Source of the DNA: Vitreoscilla sp.
GTDB lineage: Bacteria > Pseudomonadota > Gammaproteobacteria > Burkholderiales > Neisseriaceae
NCBI GenBank assembly: GCA_030150505.1
Contig: JASLFS010000083.1
Span: forward strand, 1-59,474
DNA length: 59,474 bases
Direction: 5' to 3'
Shown here: positions 17,441 through 26,112 of the stretch, in pieces
Position numbering within the stretch: position 1 is the first letter of the stretch
How the letters are laid out: the number at the start of each line of letters is the position of its first letter
Program-made: the position numbers and the translations under genes
The notes under the pieces: model-generated
The model's database searches: none
What the model saw: only the letters and a program-made list of their open reading frames with translations
Told to the model about the DNA's origin: nothing

Positions 17441-17480
17441 AAACAAGGCTCCCTGAAACCTTTCAGGGAGCCTTGTTTTT
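17441..17480. terminator. Bidirectional terminator made of an inverted DUS-like pair
   Basis: AAACAAGGCTCCCTGAAA (17441-17458) and its exact reverse complement (17461-17478) are separated by only CC, then T residues. It serves the convergent receptor and gltX genes. Each arm contains AGGCTCCCTGAA, one base different from the Simonsiella-type uptake sequence AGGCTGCCTGAA. Confidence 0.95.
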
Positions 17481-17496
17481 GAATCAAAAATAATGC

Positions 17497-18897
17497 TTAA
17501 GCACGAATGCGTTGCAAAACTTCTTCTTTTCCTAATAGTGCTAGTACCGCATCAATAGATGGTGTTTGTGATGTACCACATACTAATATGCGCAATGGCA
17601 TACCCAATTTACCCATTTTAATGTCTTCTTCTTCACAGAATGGCTTAAATAAGTCATGAATACTTTCAGGAGTCCATTCTGTTAAGCCTTCTAGTTTATT
17701 AGCAAAACGCAGCATGCGCTCATGAGCTTCATCTGACCAATGTTTCGCTAGCTCTTTTTCAGTTGGCGTTGCTTTTTCATAGAAGTATACGCATTCATCA
17801 GCAAGCTGGTTTAAATCTTGAGCCCGCTCTTTTACTAAGCTTAGAACATCTGTTAATGCAGGTTTGGCAGTATTGTTAATACCACGAACTGCTAAACGGC
17901 TTTGTAAGCGTTCAGCCAAATCTTCATTGCTTAACGTTTTAATGTGTTGAGCATTTAACCACAATAATTTTTCATGATTAAATCGGCTTGCAGCTGGATT
18001 AACATCTTTTAAATCAAACCATTCAATAAATTGTTCCATGGTGAAGAATTCATCATCTCCATGACCCCAGCCCAAGCGAGCTAAATAGTTTAATAATGCT
18101 TCAGGTAAAATGCCTTGGCGATCATAATCAATCACACTCACCGCATCACGGCGTTTAGACATTTTTGCGCCACTTTCATTTAAAATCATTGGTAAATGCG
18201 CATATTCAGGGATAGTTGCACCCATGGCTTTTAAAATATTAATTTGTTTTGGCGTATTATTAACATGATCATCACCACGAATAACTTGAGTGATGCCCAT
18301 ATCAAAGTCATCCACAACCACGCAGAAATTATAAGTTGGAGAACCATCTGCACGGGCAATAATCAAGTCGTCTAACGTATTGTTAGCGATTTCAATTTTA
18401 CCTTTAACCAAATCCACCCAACTGGTTACGCCATCAATTGGCGTTTTAAAGCGCACAACAGGCTCCACATCAGTAGGAATTTGAGGTAATGACTTGTTGT
18501 CTTCAGGGCGCCAGCGACGATCGTAAACGAATTGCTCACCTTTTGCTTCAGCTTCTTCGCGCATGGCTGCTAATTCATCTTTGCTGCAATAGCAATGATA
18601 CGCATGACCAGATTCTAATAATTCTTTGATAACTTCTTTATAGCGATCAAATCGTTTAGTTTGGTAGAAAGGACCTTCATCATAATCAAGACCAACCCAA
18701 TGCATGCCATCTAAAATAGCTTGCACAGATTCAGGCGTAGAGCGCTCCAAATCAGTATCTTCAATTCTTAAAACAAATTGACCTTTATTTTTACGAGCAT
18801 ATGCCCAAGAAAAAAGGGCAGTTCTAACACCACCAATGTGTAAATAGCCAGTTGGACTAGGCGCAAAACGGGTACGAATCATGATTACATTACTCAT
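17497..18897 (-). CDS. gltX: Glutamate--tRNA ligase
   Basis: A 466-aa class I aminoacyl-tRNA synthetase that charges tRNA-Glu. The HIGH-type motif is in FAPSPTGYLHIGG and the KMSKS-type motif is KMSKRRD. The catalytic core VLRIEDTDLERS and the anticodon-binding C-terminal half are complete. It may start at 18897 or at the internal ATG (MIRTRFAPSP) 15 nt later; neither has a strong binding site. The gene is followed by the shared hairpin with the TonB receptor. Since the Glu-tRNA it makes is also the substrate of HemA (45.7 kb), it feeds heme synthesis as well as translation. Confidence 0.96.
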   Translation of the reverse strand: MSNVIMIRTRFAPSPTGYLHIGGVRTALFSWAYARKNKGQFVLRIEDTDLERSTPESVQAILDGMHWVGLDYDEGPFYQTKRFDRYKEVIKELLESGHAYHCYCSKDELAAMREEAEAKGEQFVYDRRWRPEDNKSLPQIPTDVEPVVRFKTPIDGVTSWVDLVKGKIEIANNTLDDLIIARADGSPTYNFCVVVDDFDMGITQVIRGDDHVNNTPKQINILKAMGATIPEYAHLPMILNESGAKMSKRRDAVSVIDYDRQGILPEALLNYLARLGWGHGDDEFFTMEQFIEWFDLKDVNPAASRFNHEKLLWLNAQHIKTLSNEDLAERLQSRLAVRGINNTAKPALTDVLSLVKERAQDLNQLADECVYFYEKATPTEKELAKHWSDEAHERMLRFANKLEGLTEWTPESIHDLFKPFCEEEDIKMGKLGMPLRILVCGTSQTPSIDAVLALLGKEEVLQRIRA

Positions 18898-18951
18898 AGA
18901 CTAAATAACAATAGGCATTATTGTACGCTTTGCGACTTTTCTAGACCAGTC

Positions 18952-19281
18952 TTAGATTTTATTCCAGCCACTCAAAATGATTAAAACACCCATTAAAATA
19001 ACAAATGCACCTAAATAATCATGTAATGTTAGAGAAATCTTGTCAACAAAACGTAGCCATAACAATGCACTGGTAATGTAAATACCACCGTAGGTCGCAT
19101 AAACTTTCCCATTGGCTTCAGGATGTAAACTTAACAACCAAACAAAGATTGCTAAAGAAACAATGCCTAAAGCAAGGTAAATTATTTGGCTTTTATCTTT
19201 AATCCAAACATAAGGTAAAAAGCAGCCCAATAATTCAAATAAAGCGGTTACAAAAAAGAGTAATATGGTTTTTAACATCAT
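18952..19281 (-). CDS. ynfA: YnfA-family (UPF0060) small membrane protein
   Basis: A 109-aa protein with four hydrophobic helices. The sequence AALFELLGC-like opening (VTALFELLGCFLPYVWIKD), LLSLHPEANGKVYATYGGIY, and WLRFVDKISLTLHDYLGA are the hallmarks of UPF0060/YnfA, an inner-membrane family related in fold to small multidrug resistance transporters. The function is uncertain. It lies 10 nt downstream of rluE and 54 nt upstream of gltX on the same strand, so the three could form one leftward transcript. Confidence 0.9.
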   Translation of the reverse strand: MMLKTILLFFVTALFELLGCFLPYVWIKDKSQIIYLALGIVSLAIFVWLLSLHPEANGKVYATYGGIYITSALLWLRFVDKISLTLHDYLGAFVILMGVLIILSGWNKI

Positions 19282-19291
19282 AAAATAGCGC

Positions 19292-19855
19292 TTAGAAAGG
19301 CTTTTGATCAGTTAGATGGTATTGGCCCAATGCTAAATTCTGTTCAAATAAATTAATTTTTCCAATGGCAACGCGAACCAAGCGTAAGCAAGGATAACCA
19401 GCTTTTGCTGTCATGCGGCGAACTTGTCGATTTTTACCTTCGCAGATTTGGATTTCAAGCCAGAAATCAGGAACGGTTTTTCTTTCCCGAACAGGGGGAT
19501 TGCGCTTCCACAGTTGATTAACTTCTTCAGAGCTAAGAACTCTCACTTTAGCAGGTTTAGCGCGGTAATCACTTAATTGAATCCCATCTCGCAATAATTT
19601 TAATTGATTTTCATCTGGCGTACCTTCTACTTGAGCCCAATAAGTTTTATACAGTTTATTTTTAGGCTCAGTAATTTGCGCTTGTAATCGCCCATTATTG
19701 GTTAAAATTAATAAACCTTCACTATCTGTATCCAAGCGACCAGCTGCATAATATTCAGGAATTGGAATGTAATCTTTCAATGATTCATGTTTTTCGTGAG
19801 CAGAGAATTGGCAAATAACACCATAAGGCTTGTTGAATAGAATGATGTTTTTCAT
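19292..19855 (-). CDS. rluE: 23S rRNA pseudouridine synthase, RluE-like
   Basis: A 187-aa enzyme of the RsuA/RluB/E/F family without an S4 domain. The catalytic Asp lies in AAGRLDTDSEGLLILTN; KLYKTYWAQVEG and EGKNRQVRRMTAKAGYPCLR are the conserved C-terminal motifs. RluE modifies U2457 of 23S rRNA in E. coli; the short length and absence of S4 favour RluE over RluB or RsuA. It is the first gene of the rluE-ynfA-gltX leftward run and divergent from icd. Confidence 0.9.
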   Translation of the reverse strand: MKNIILFNKPYGVICQFSAHEKHESLKDYIPIPEYYAAGRLDTDSEGLLILTNNGRLQAQITEPKNKLYKTYWAQVEGTPDENQLKLLRDGIQLSDYRAKPAKVRVLSSEEVNQLWKRNPPVRERKTVPDFWLEIQICEGKNRQVRRMTAKAGYPCLRLVRVAIGKINLFEQNLALGQYHLTDQKPF

Positions 19856-20029
19856 AAATAAGCTTTAATAATTAATTAAATAAGTAGCAATGGAGCATCA
19901 TTGACTAGCGTTAATGGCTAAAATCCAGCATAATGCAGTGCTATTATCACATATAAACTAATGTGTAATATCGACTTTGCAATAGCGATATATTCTTCAT
20001 CGCTAAAGATAAATCTATCAGGAGGTAAT

Positions 20030-21268
20030 ATGAGCCACATTGTTGTACCTACAGGCGGCCAAAAAATCGTTGCTGGTCAAGCTATTCCTAATAATCCAAT
20101 TATTCCATTTATTGAAGGTGATGGCATCGGTATCGATATCACACCAGTTATGAAAGCTGTTATTGATGCTGCAGTAGAAAAAGCATACAGCGGCGAGAAA
20201 AAAATTCACTGGATGGAAGTTTTTGCTGGTGAAAAAGCAACTCGCGTATATGGCGACAACGTATGGCTACCTGAAGAAACATTGGCAGCTTTGAAAGAAT
20301 ACGTTGTATCAATTAAAGGTCCTATGACAACACCAGTTGGTGGCGGCATTCGTTCTTTAAACGTAGCCTTGCGCCAAGAGTTGGACTTGTTCCAGTGCGT
20401 GCGTCCTGTTCGTTACTTCAGCGGTGTTCCTTCACCACTAAAAGACCCAAGCAAAACAGACATGGTTATTTACCGTGAAAACACAGAAGATATTTACTGT
20501 GGTATTGAGTGGGAAGCAGAAACTGAAGATGCTAAAAAAGTAATTGATTTCCTACAAAATGAAATGGGCGTAAAGAAAATCCGCTTCCCAGAAACTTCTG
20601 GTATCGGCATTAAACCTGTTTCTAAACAAGGTACTCAACGCTTAGTTCGTGCTGCAATTGAATATGCTATTGCTAATGACCGTGATAGCGTAACAATCGT
20701 ACACAAAGGCAACATCATGAAATTCACCGAAGGTGGTTTCCGTGATTGGGCTTACGAATTAGCTAAAACAGAATTTGGCGCAGAATTAATTGATGGTGGT
20801 CCATGGTGTAAATTTAAAAATCCTAACACCGGTAAAGAAATCATCGTTAAAGATGCCATTGCAGATGCCTTCTTGCAACAAATTCTATTGCGTCCAGCAG
20901 AATACGATGTTATCGCTACATTGAACTTGAACGGTGACTATGTTTCAGATGCATTGGCTGCACAAGTTGGTGGTATCGGCATTGCTCCAGGTGCAAATAT
21001 CTCTGACAAATATGCTATCTTTGAAGCAACTCATGGTACAGCGCCTAAATATGCTGGCCAAGACAAAGTTAACCCAGGTTCTTTGATTCTTTCTGCTGAA
21101 ATGATGTTACGTCACTTAGGTTGGAAAGAAGCTGCTGATTTGGTTATTGCATCAATGGAAAAAGCCATCACAGACAAACAAGTAACTTATGACTTTGCTC
21201 GTCTAATGGACGGCGCAAACGAAGTTTCTTGCTCTGCATTTGGTCAAGCAATGATTGAACGCATGTAA
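20030..21268 (+). CDS. icd: Isocitrate dehydrogenase (NADP type, E. coli Icd-like)
   Basis: A 412-aa dimeric-type isocitrate dehydrogenase that gives 2-oxoglutarate and NADPH. The start is the ATG at 20030, since AGGAGG lies 5 nt upstream; the longer frame upstream is not needed. The substrate loop RSLNVALRQELDLFQCVRPV contains Ser109, equivalent to the Ser113 phosphorylated by AceK in E. coli. YRENTEDIYCGIEWEAET, and FEATHGTAPKYAGQDKVNPG near the cofactor site, agree with the NADP-dependent class. With acnB and the fumarase, it makes a third TCA gene in the window, about 17 kb away from them. It ends in a strong terminator. Confidence 0.97.
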   Translation: MSHIVVPTGGQKIVAGQAIPNNPIIPFIEGDGIGIDITPVMKAVIDAAVEKAYSGEKKIHWMEVFAGEKATRVYGDNVWLPEETLAALKEYVVSIKGPMTTPVGGGIRSLNVALRQELDLFQCVRPVRYFSGVPSPLKDPSKTDMVIYRENTEDIYCGIEWEAETEDAKKVIDFLQNEMGVKKIRFPETSGIGIKPVSKQGTQRLVRAAIEYAIANDRDSVTIVHKGNIMKFTEGGFRDWAYELAKTEFGAELIDGGPWCKFKNPNTGKEIIVKDAIADAFLQQILLRPAEYDVIATLNLNGDYVSDALAAQVGGIGIAPGANISDKYAIFEATHGTAPKYAGQDKVNPGSLILSAEMMLRHLGWKEAADLVIASMEKAITDKQVTYDFARLMDGANEVSCSAFGQAMIERM

Positions 21269-21287
21269 TCAAAATTTTTTGATTATC

Positions 21288-21319
21288 AAAAAGCCACTAT
21301 ATTGATAGTGGCTTTTTTT
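21288..21319 (+). terminator. Terminator after icd
   Basis: AAAAGCCACTAT and ATAGTGGCTTTTTTT form a 12-bp stem with an ATTG loop and a T-run, 20 nt beyond the icd stop. Confidence 0.95.
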
Positions 21320-21373
21320 ATATTGGATGAAATGGCTAGTAAATTAGAAAACCATTTTATTGAATCAAATATT

Positions 21374-22501
21374 TTATCTTAATTGCTCATTAATGGCCAA
21401 AATAGCAGATAAAACAGATTCACCTAAACGCAATGAACGTTGACCATTCCAACCAAAGTCATCATCAGGCAAATTATTGTTATCTTTAAATGGCATTTCA
21501 ATCGTATACGATAAGCAATCAAACGAATCAGCAACCCAGTTTGCCGCTACAGTTAAGTTTGCTTCACCAGCAGCATCTTTAGGATAACCATATTCATCTT
21601 GGAAATCAGGGCTAGCAGTCATGAAAGCTTGTTTGAAATTTTCTTCTAGCAAATGGCGGCGCTCATTATAGCTCGGCGTACCTTCAGAACCAGCAGCAAA
21701 AACATAAGGGATAGCTTCATCGCCATGAATGTCTAAAAATAAATCAACGCCTGTTTCAAGCATTTTGTTGCGAACATAAAATACTTCAGGGCTGGTTTCA
21801 ACGCTTGGCGTTTGCCATTCACGATTCAAGTTCGCTCCAGCTGCATTGGTTCGTAAATTACCTAAAAAAGCACCATCTGGATTCATATTAGGAACCACAT
21901 AAAAGGTGGCTCTGTCTAAAATGGCGCGAGAAGTTGGATCTTGGCTATCTAATAAACGACCTAAGAAACCTTCCATAAACCATTCAGCCATTGTTTCACC
22001 TGGGTGCTGGCGGGCGATAACCCAAATTTTCAAATCACTGGCAACTTGGTTACCAATGGTTAATAAATTCAAATCACGGCCTTGAACGGTACTACCCAAA
22101 TCATCAATTTGGCACAAACCGCTGCCTTGAGCATCGCCAAGTAAGTTTAAATGTTGCTCATATGAATAAGGTTCAAAATACGCATAGTAAATGCTATTGC
22201 CCAAAGGCGTGTGTTCAATGGTTAAAGTACCATTCTCATATGAAGTAGGCACTCTGAACCAATTTCTTCTGTCATATGAAGCCACTGCTTGATAATCAAT
22301 CCAGCCATCAGGATAGGCCGCTTCATGTGCATTATCAAAATGCATTACTAAATTTTCATATGCTGCACCTTGAACACGAAAATAAAACCACTGTTTAAAT
22401 TCGGAGGCATTGTCTTCACGAAGTTGCAATTGAATATTATTTGAATCACTGTTATTTACTACTACAACGCTACCAGCATCGAACTGAGTGCTAATTTTCA
22501 T
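21374..22501 (-). CDS. M14-family zinc carboxypeptidase (cytosolic carboxypeptidase-like)
   Basis: A 375-aa protein in two parts. Residues about 1-120 form a beta-rich N-terminal domain (FKQWFYFRVQGAAYENLVMH), as in AGBL/CCP-type enzymes. The rest is a peptidase M14 domain with zinc ligands in ARQHPGETMAEWFMEGFLG (HxxE) and DIHGDEAIPYVFAAG (His), and the catalytic Glu in SYTIEMPFKD. There is no signal peptide, so it is cytosolic. I start at 22501 (MKISTQ) because AAGAGA precedes it; a start 30 nt upstream is also open. The substrate is unknown; bacterial relatives are proposed to trim peptides or glutamate tails. It is a single leftward gene. Confidence 0.85.
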   Translation of the reverse strand: MKISTQFDAGSVVVVNNSDSNNIQLQLREDNASEFKQWFYFRVQGAAYENLVMHFDNAHEAAYPDGWIDYQAVASYDRRNWFRVPTSYENGTLTIEHTPLGNSIYYAYFEPYSYEQHLNLLGDAQGSGLCQIDDLGSTVQGRDLNLLTIGNQVASDLKIWVIARQHPGETMAEWFMEGFLGRLLDSQDPTSRAILDRATFYVVPNMNPDGAFLGNLRTNAAGANLNREWQTPSVETSPEVFYVRNKMLETGVDLFLDIHGDEAIPYVFAAGSEGTPSYNERRHLLEENFKQAFMTASPDFQDEYGYPKDAAGEANLTVAANWVADSFDCLSYTIEMPFKDNNNLPDDDFGWNGQRSLRLGESVLSAILAINEQLR

Positions 22502-22581
22502 GTATCTCTTTCTGAATCGAAAATAAAACATAATGTGTTGCTATTTTAAACCGAATTGCCAATAAACTAAACCACCAATAC

Positions 22582-22610
22582 AAAAAGCGCGCTATGAAAG
22601 CGCGCTTTTC
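22582..22610 (-). terminator. Terminator after the phasin gene
   Basis: AAAGCGCGCT and AGCGCGCTTT form a GC-rich stem with a short loop, 16 nt past the phasin stop, with five T residues on the minus strand. Confidence 0.8.
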
Positions 22611-22625
22611 TAATCATTATATGAT

Positions 22626-23177
22626 TTATTTTTTAGCGGTACTGGTAGCTGCAGTTGTTGCTGAATTAGCAGCGTCAGTTGTTTTCTTTACAGTTTGAGC
22701 AACGTTGCGTTGAACTTCTTTTGCTGTTTTTTGCAAAGAAGCAACTGTGTTTTGTGCAGTATCTAGCGTGTTTTTAGCTTGATCAAACAAAGCATGTAGT
22801 TGCTCAGGAGCAGCAGAACGTAGAGACTCCAATTGGTTTTTGAAGTTTTCTTGAGCTGCAGATAGGTTGCTTTCAGCAATTACTTGGCTTTTCTGTTGGC
22901 AATCTTCAATCCAATCACGTAGAGCTTCTAAGTGTGAACGAACGTGTTCATTGCTGCGGTTTACATATTCCGTTGCTTTTTGACCAGCTTCTTGTGGTGT
23001 ATTGGTATCCAATAAATTGCATGCGCAATCATTGTTAGTGCTTAACCAAGTTTTTGCAAAAGCAAGGTTAATTTTTAATAATTCTTCAGTGCTTTGTAAA
23101 GCAACTTCAGTTACTTTGTTGAATTGATTTAAGGCTTCTAGACCAGATTTATTAAAGGCTTCGTTAAATTTTTGCAT
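22626..23177 (-). CDS. Phasin family protein
   Basis: A 183-aa helical protein with long amphipathic stretches: FNKVTEVALQSTEELLKINL, then an Ala/Gln/Lys-rich C-terminal tail (TDAANSATTAATSTAKK). Phasins coat polyhydroxyalkanoate granules and limit their size. The start at 23177 (MQKFNEAFNKSG) follows GGAG by 9 nt and matches the family's usual N terminus; the open frame upstream is not needed. It is divergent from phaR, its usual regulator, with a TGC-N3-GCA palindrome between them. No phaC, phaA or phaB is in the window. Two Cys residues (CACNLL) are unusual for a phasin. Confidence 0.85.
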   Translation of the reverse strand: MQKFNEAFNKSGLEALNQFNKVTEVALQSTEELLKINLAFAKTWLSTNNDCACNLLDTNTPQEAGQKATEYVNRSNEHVRSHLEALRDWIEDCQQKSQVIAESNLSAAQENFKNQLESLRSAAPEQLHALFDQAKNTLDTAQNTVASLQKTAKEVQRNVAQTVKKTTDAANSATTAATSTAKK

Positions 23178-23303
23178 GATAAGCATCTCCATATTTAAAA
23201 AAATTAAATAGTATCGTTTTTCATTGACACTAACGGGTAGGTAAGCTGGCTTTATCACTAAGTCAGTTAATTAAGCCAATATATTATTTTCATATCATAA
23301 ATG

Positions 23304-23314
23304 TTGCAGTGCAA
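23304..23314. promoter_or_regulatory. Candidate PhaR operator
   Basis: TTGCAGTGCAA is an 11-bp palindrome (TTGCA-G-TGCAA) in the gap between the phasin gene and phaR. It contains TGC-N3-GCA, the spacing described for PhaR sites in other bacteria. Confidence 0.5.
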
Positions 23315-23421
23315 AAAAACAAGTATTATTTGTTTTATTTTTAATTGACTAACGATATTTTTTGCTAAAAAGCACGGGAGACATTACTATTAGCTATCTA
23401 AAAGAAGAAAAGGTGCGATTG

Positions 23422-23916
23422 ATGGGAGAAAAACGAATTATTAAGAAATATCCAAACCGTCGTTTATATGACACAGCTATTAGTGGATATATTACGGTGG
23501 CAGATGTTAAACAGATGATTATTGAATGTGAAAACATTGAAGTTGTCGATGCTAAAACAGGGCAAGATTTAACCAGACAAGTTTTGTTGCAAATATTATT
23601 AGAAGAAGAAGCAAGTGGCTCGCCATTGTTAAATAATAATATGCTGTGTCAAATGATTCGCATGTATGGACAAGCTTCACAAAGTATTTTAGGGCAGTTT
23701 TTAGAGCAAAATATGAAAATCTTCACCGATTGGCAGCACAATGCCCAAAAGCAAGTTCAATCTATTGGTGATACTAGTCCATGGTTAAAATCGTTTACTG
23801 AAACGCTTCCAGTGGCTAATCAATCGCTGTCTTTAACTGAATGGCAGCAATCTTTGCAGCAGCAAACATTACGTTTTTGGCAAGATATGGGCATTATTCA
23901 GAAGAAAAATGACTAA
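23422..23916 (+). CDS. phaR: Polyhydroxyalkanoate synthesis repressor PhaR
   Basis: A 164-aa regulator. The N-terminal PHB/PHA accumulation domain (about 4-63) reads RIIKKYPNRRLYDTAISGYI, the most recognisable part of the family, and is followed by the DLTRQVLLQILLEEEASG-type segment and a helical C-terminal half that senses PHA. PhaR represses phasin and its own gene until PHA granules titrate it. The start at 23422 (MGEKRIIK) is favoured by the conserved N terminus, with AAAAGG about 9 nt upstream; a TTG 60 nt earlier is open but unlikely. It is divergent from the phasin gene. Confidence 0.9.
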   Translation: MGEKRIIKKYPNRRLYDTAISGYITVADVKQMIIECENIEVVDAKTGQDLTRQVLLQILLEEEASGSPLLNNNMLCQMIRMYGQASQSILGQFLEQNMKIFTDWQHNAQKQVQSIGDTSPWLKSFTETLPVANQSLSLTEWQQSLQQQTLRFWQDMGIIQKKND

Positions 23917-23970
23917 TCTAGATTATAATATTCATTATTATGTACTTTACAGACAATATTCATTAATAAA

Positions 23971-24213
23971 ATGCTAGAACTTACTGTATTATTCCGTCCA
24001 TATTGTAGCTTGTGTCATGATATGCTTGCTCAGTTGAAACCTTTTCAAGAGCAGCATGGTTTTACAATTAATGTTATTGATGTTGATGATAATGATAGGC
24101 TATTAGCCAAATATGACGAGCTTGTCCCTGTTTTATTGCACAATGATGTTGAAATTTGTCATTGGCACCTGGATGAACAAGGATTGAGTGCATATTTGGC
24201 GAGTTTAAGTTAA
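23971..24213 (+). CDS. Glutaredoxin-like protein (DUF836/thioredoxin fold)
   Basis: An 80-aa protein of the glutaredoxin-like family. It has a CxxC pair at Cys12 and Cys15 (LFRPYCSLCHDM), an hydrophobic strand, and a cis-Pro region (ELVPVLL). These suit a thiol-disulfide or redox role in the cytosol. It lies between phaR and lepA on the same strand, about 100 nt before lepA; in several neisserial genomes a small glutaredoxin-type gene precedes lepA. Substrate unknown. Confidence 0.8.
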   Translation: MLELTVLFRPYCSLCHDMLAQLKPFQEQHGFTINVIDVDDNDRLLAKYDELVPVLLHNDVEICHWHLDEQGLSAYLASLS

Positions 24214-24316
24214 AATCAGCTTCCTTAAAATCCATCCACTTTTCATCAATTTGTAATGTTTTAATTTGTGCTTACAATTAATTCATTATTTATTCTGGAA
24301 TCTTTATCGCGAACTT

Positions 24317-26110
24317 ATGAAACATATTCGAAATTTTTCTATTATTGCCCACATCGACCATGGTAAATCAACCTTAGCTGACCGTTTTATTCAATACTGC
24401 GGAGGTTTAGATAATCGCGAAATGAGTTCGCAAGTTTTGGATTCTATGGATATTGAAAAAGAGCGTGGTATTACCATTAAAGCTCAAACAGCTTCTTTGA
24501 GCTATAAAGCTCGGAATGGTGAAACTTACAATTTAAATTTGATTGACACACCAGGGCACGTAGACTTTTCATATGAGGTTTCACGTTCTTTGTCAGCATG
24601 TGAAGGTGCATTATTGGTTGTCGATGCTTCACAAGGTGTTGAAGCGCAAACTGTTGCTAACTGTTATACCGCCATTGATTTAGGCGTTGAAGTGATTCCT
24701 GTTTTAAACAAAATTGATTTACCAGCTGCTGATCCTGATCGTGTTGCTCAAGAAATTGAAGATGTGATTGGAATTGAAGCAATAGATGCCGTTCATACAT
24801 CTGCTAAAAGCGGTATTGGTTTAGAAGATGTTTTAGAAGAAGTTGTTAGCAAAGTGCCTGCACCTGTTGGCGATCCTGAAGCACCTGTTAAAGCATTAAT
24901 TATCGACTCTTGGTTTGACAATTATGTTGGTGTGGTGATGTTAATTCGCATGATTGATGGCGTTTTAAAAACCAAAGATAAAGTTCGCTTTATGGCGACA
25001 AAAACTGAGTCGTTAGTAGAGCAGCTTGGTGTATTTACACCAAAATCAGTGCCAAAAACTGAATTAAGAGCTGGTGAAGTTGGCTTTTTAATTACGGGTG
25101 TGAAAGAGTTACAAGCAGCTAAAGTTGGCGATACAGTAACGACTTGCGCTAATCCAGCCGCATCTGCATTGCCAGGTTTTAAGGATGTACAGTCTCAAGT
25201 ATTTGCAGGTTTATATCCTGTTGAAAGTCATGATTATGAAGCATTAAGAGATGCTTTAGAAAAATTACAATTAAATGATGCATCTTTGCGCTTTGAGCCA
25301 GAAGTTTCACAAGCATTGGGATTTGGTTTCCGTTGTGGCTTCTTGGGTTTATTGCACTTAGAAATTGTGCAAGAGCGCTTAGAGCGTGAATTTGATATGG
25401 ATTTGATTACAACAGCGCCGACTGTTGTATATGAAGTTTTATTAAAAGATGGTAGTAAAATTGAAGTTGAAAATCCATCTAAATTGCCAGATATTGCAGT
25501 GATTGAAACAATTTTTGAGCCAATCATTACGGCAACCATTTTGGTGCCACAAGAGTTTGTGGGTGCGGTGATGACTTTGTGTAACCAAAAACGTGGTATT
25601 CAAAATAATATGCAGTATTTAGGTCGCCAAGTGATGTTAACGTATGATTTACCAATGAATGAAGTGGTTATGGATTTCTTTGATAAATTAAAATCAACCA
25701 GCCGTGGTTATGCATCTTTGGATTATGAATTTAAAGAATTTAGAGCAGGCCGCTTAGTGAAGTTGGATATTTTAGTCAATGGCGAGAAAGTAGATGCTTT
25801 GAGTTTAATTGTCCACCGTGATACGGCTCAATACCGTGGGCGTGAGCTTGCTGCGAAAATGCGTGAGTTAATTCCTCGCCAAATGTTTGATATTGCTGTG
25901 CAGGCTGCCATTGGTGGGCAAATTATTGCCCGTGAAACCATTAAAGCTTTGCGTAAAAACGTATTGGCAAAATGTTATGGTGGTGATATTTCTCGTAAAC
26001 GTAAATTGTTGGAAAAACAAAAAGCTGGTAAAAAACGCATGAAGCAGGTGGGTAATGTGGAGATTCCACAAGCTGCGTTCTTGGCCATCTTACAAGTAGG
26101 AGATAAATAA
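24317..26110 (+). CDS. lepA: Elongation factor 4 (LepA), ribosome-bound GTPase
   Basis: A 597-aa translational GTPase, the exact usual length. The G1 motif is AHIDHGKST, G2/G3 are RGITIKAQT and DTPGHVDF, and G4 is NKIDLP. The LepA-specific C-terminal domain ends in RKNVLAKCYGGDISRKRKLL, which is diagnostic. The ATG at 24317 is chosen for the conserved start MKHIRNFSIIAHID; the frame upstream only extends it. It is followed after 2 nt by lepB, the classical lepA-lepB operon, here continued by rnc and era. Confidence 0.97.
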   Translation: MKHIRNFSIIAHIDHGKSTLADRFIQYCGGLDNREMSSQVLDSMDIEKERGITIKAQTASLSYKARNGETYNLNLIDTPGHVDFSYEVSRSLSACEGALLVVDASQGVEAQTVANCYTAIDLGVEVIPVLNKIDLPAADPDRVAQEIEDVIGIEAIDAVHTSAKSGIGLEDVLEEVVSKVPAPVGDPEAPVKALIIDSWFDNYVGVVMLIRMIDGVLKTKDKVRFMATKTESLVEQLGVFTPKSVPKTELRAGEVGFLITGVKELQAAKVGDTVTTCANPAASALPGFKDVQSQVFAGLYPVESHDYEALRDALEKLQLNDASLRFEPEVSQALGFGFRCGFLGLLHLEIVQERLEREFDMDLITTAPTVVYEVLLKDGSKIEVENPSKLPDIAVIETIFEPIITATILVPQEFVGAVMTLCNQKRGIQNNMQYLGRQVMLTYDLPMNEVVMDFFDKLKSTSRGYASLDYEFKEFRAGRLVKLDILVNGEKVDALSLIVHRDTAQYRGRELAAKMRELIPRQMFDIAVQAAIGGQIIARETIKALRKNVLAKCYGGDISRKRKLLEKQKAGKKRMKQVGNVEIPQAAFLAILQVGDK

Positions 26111-26112
26111 TA

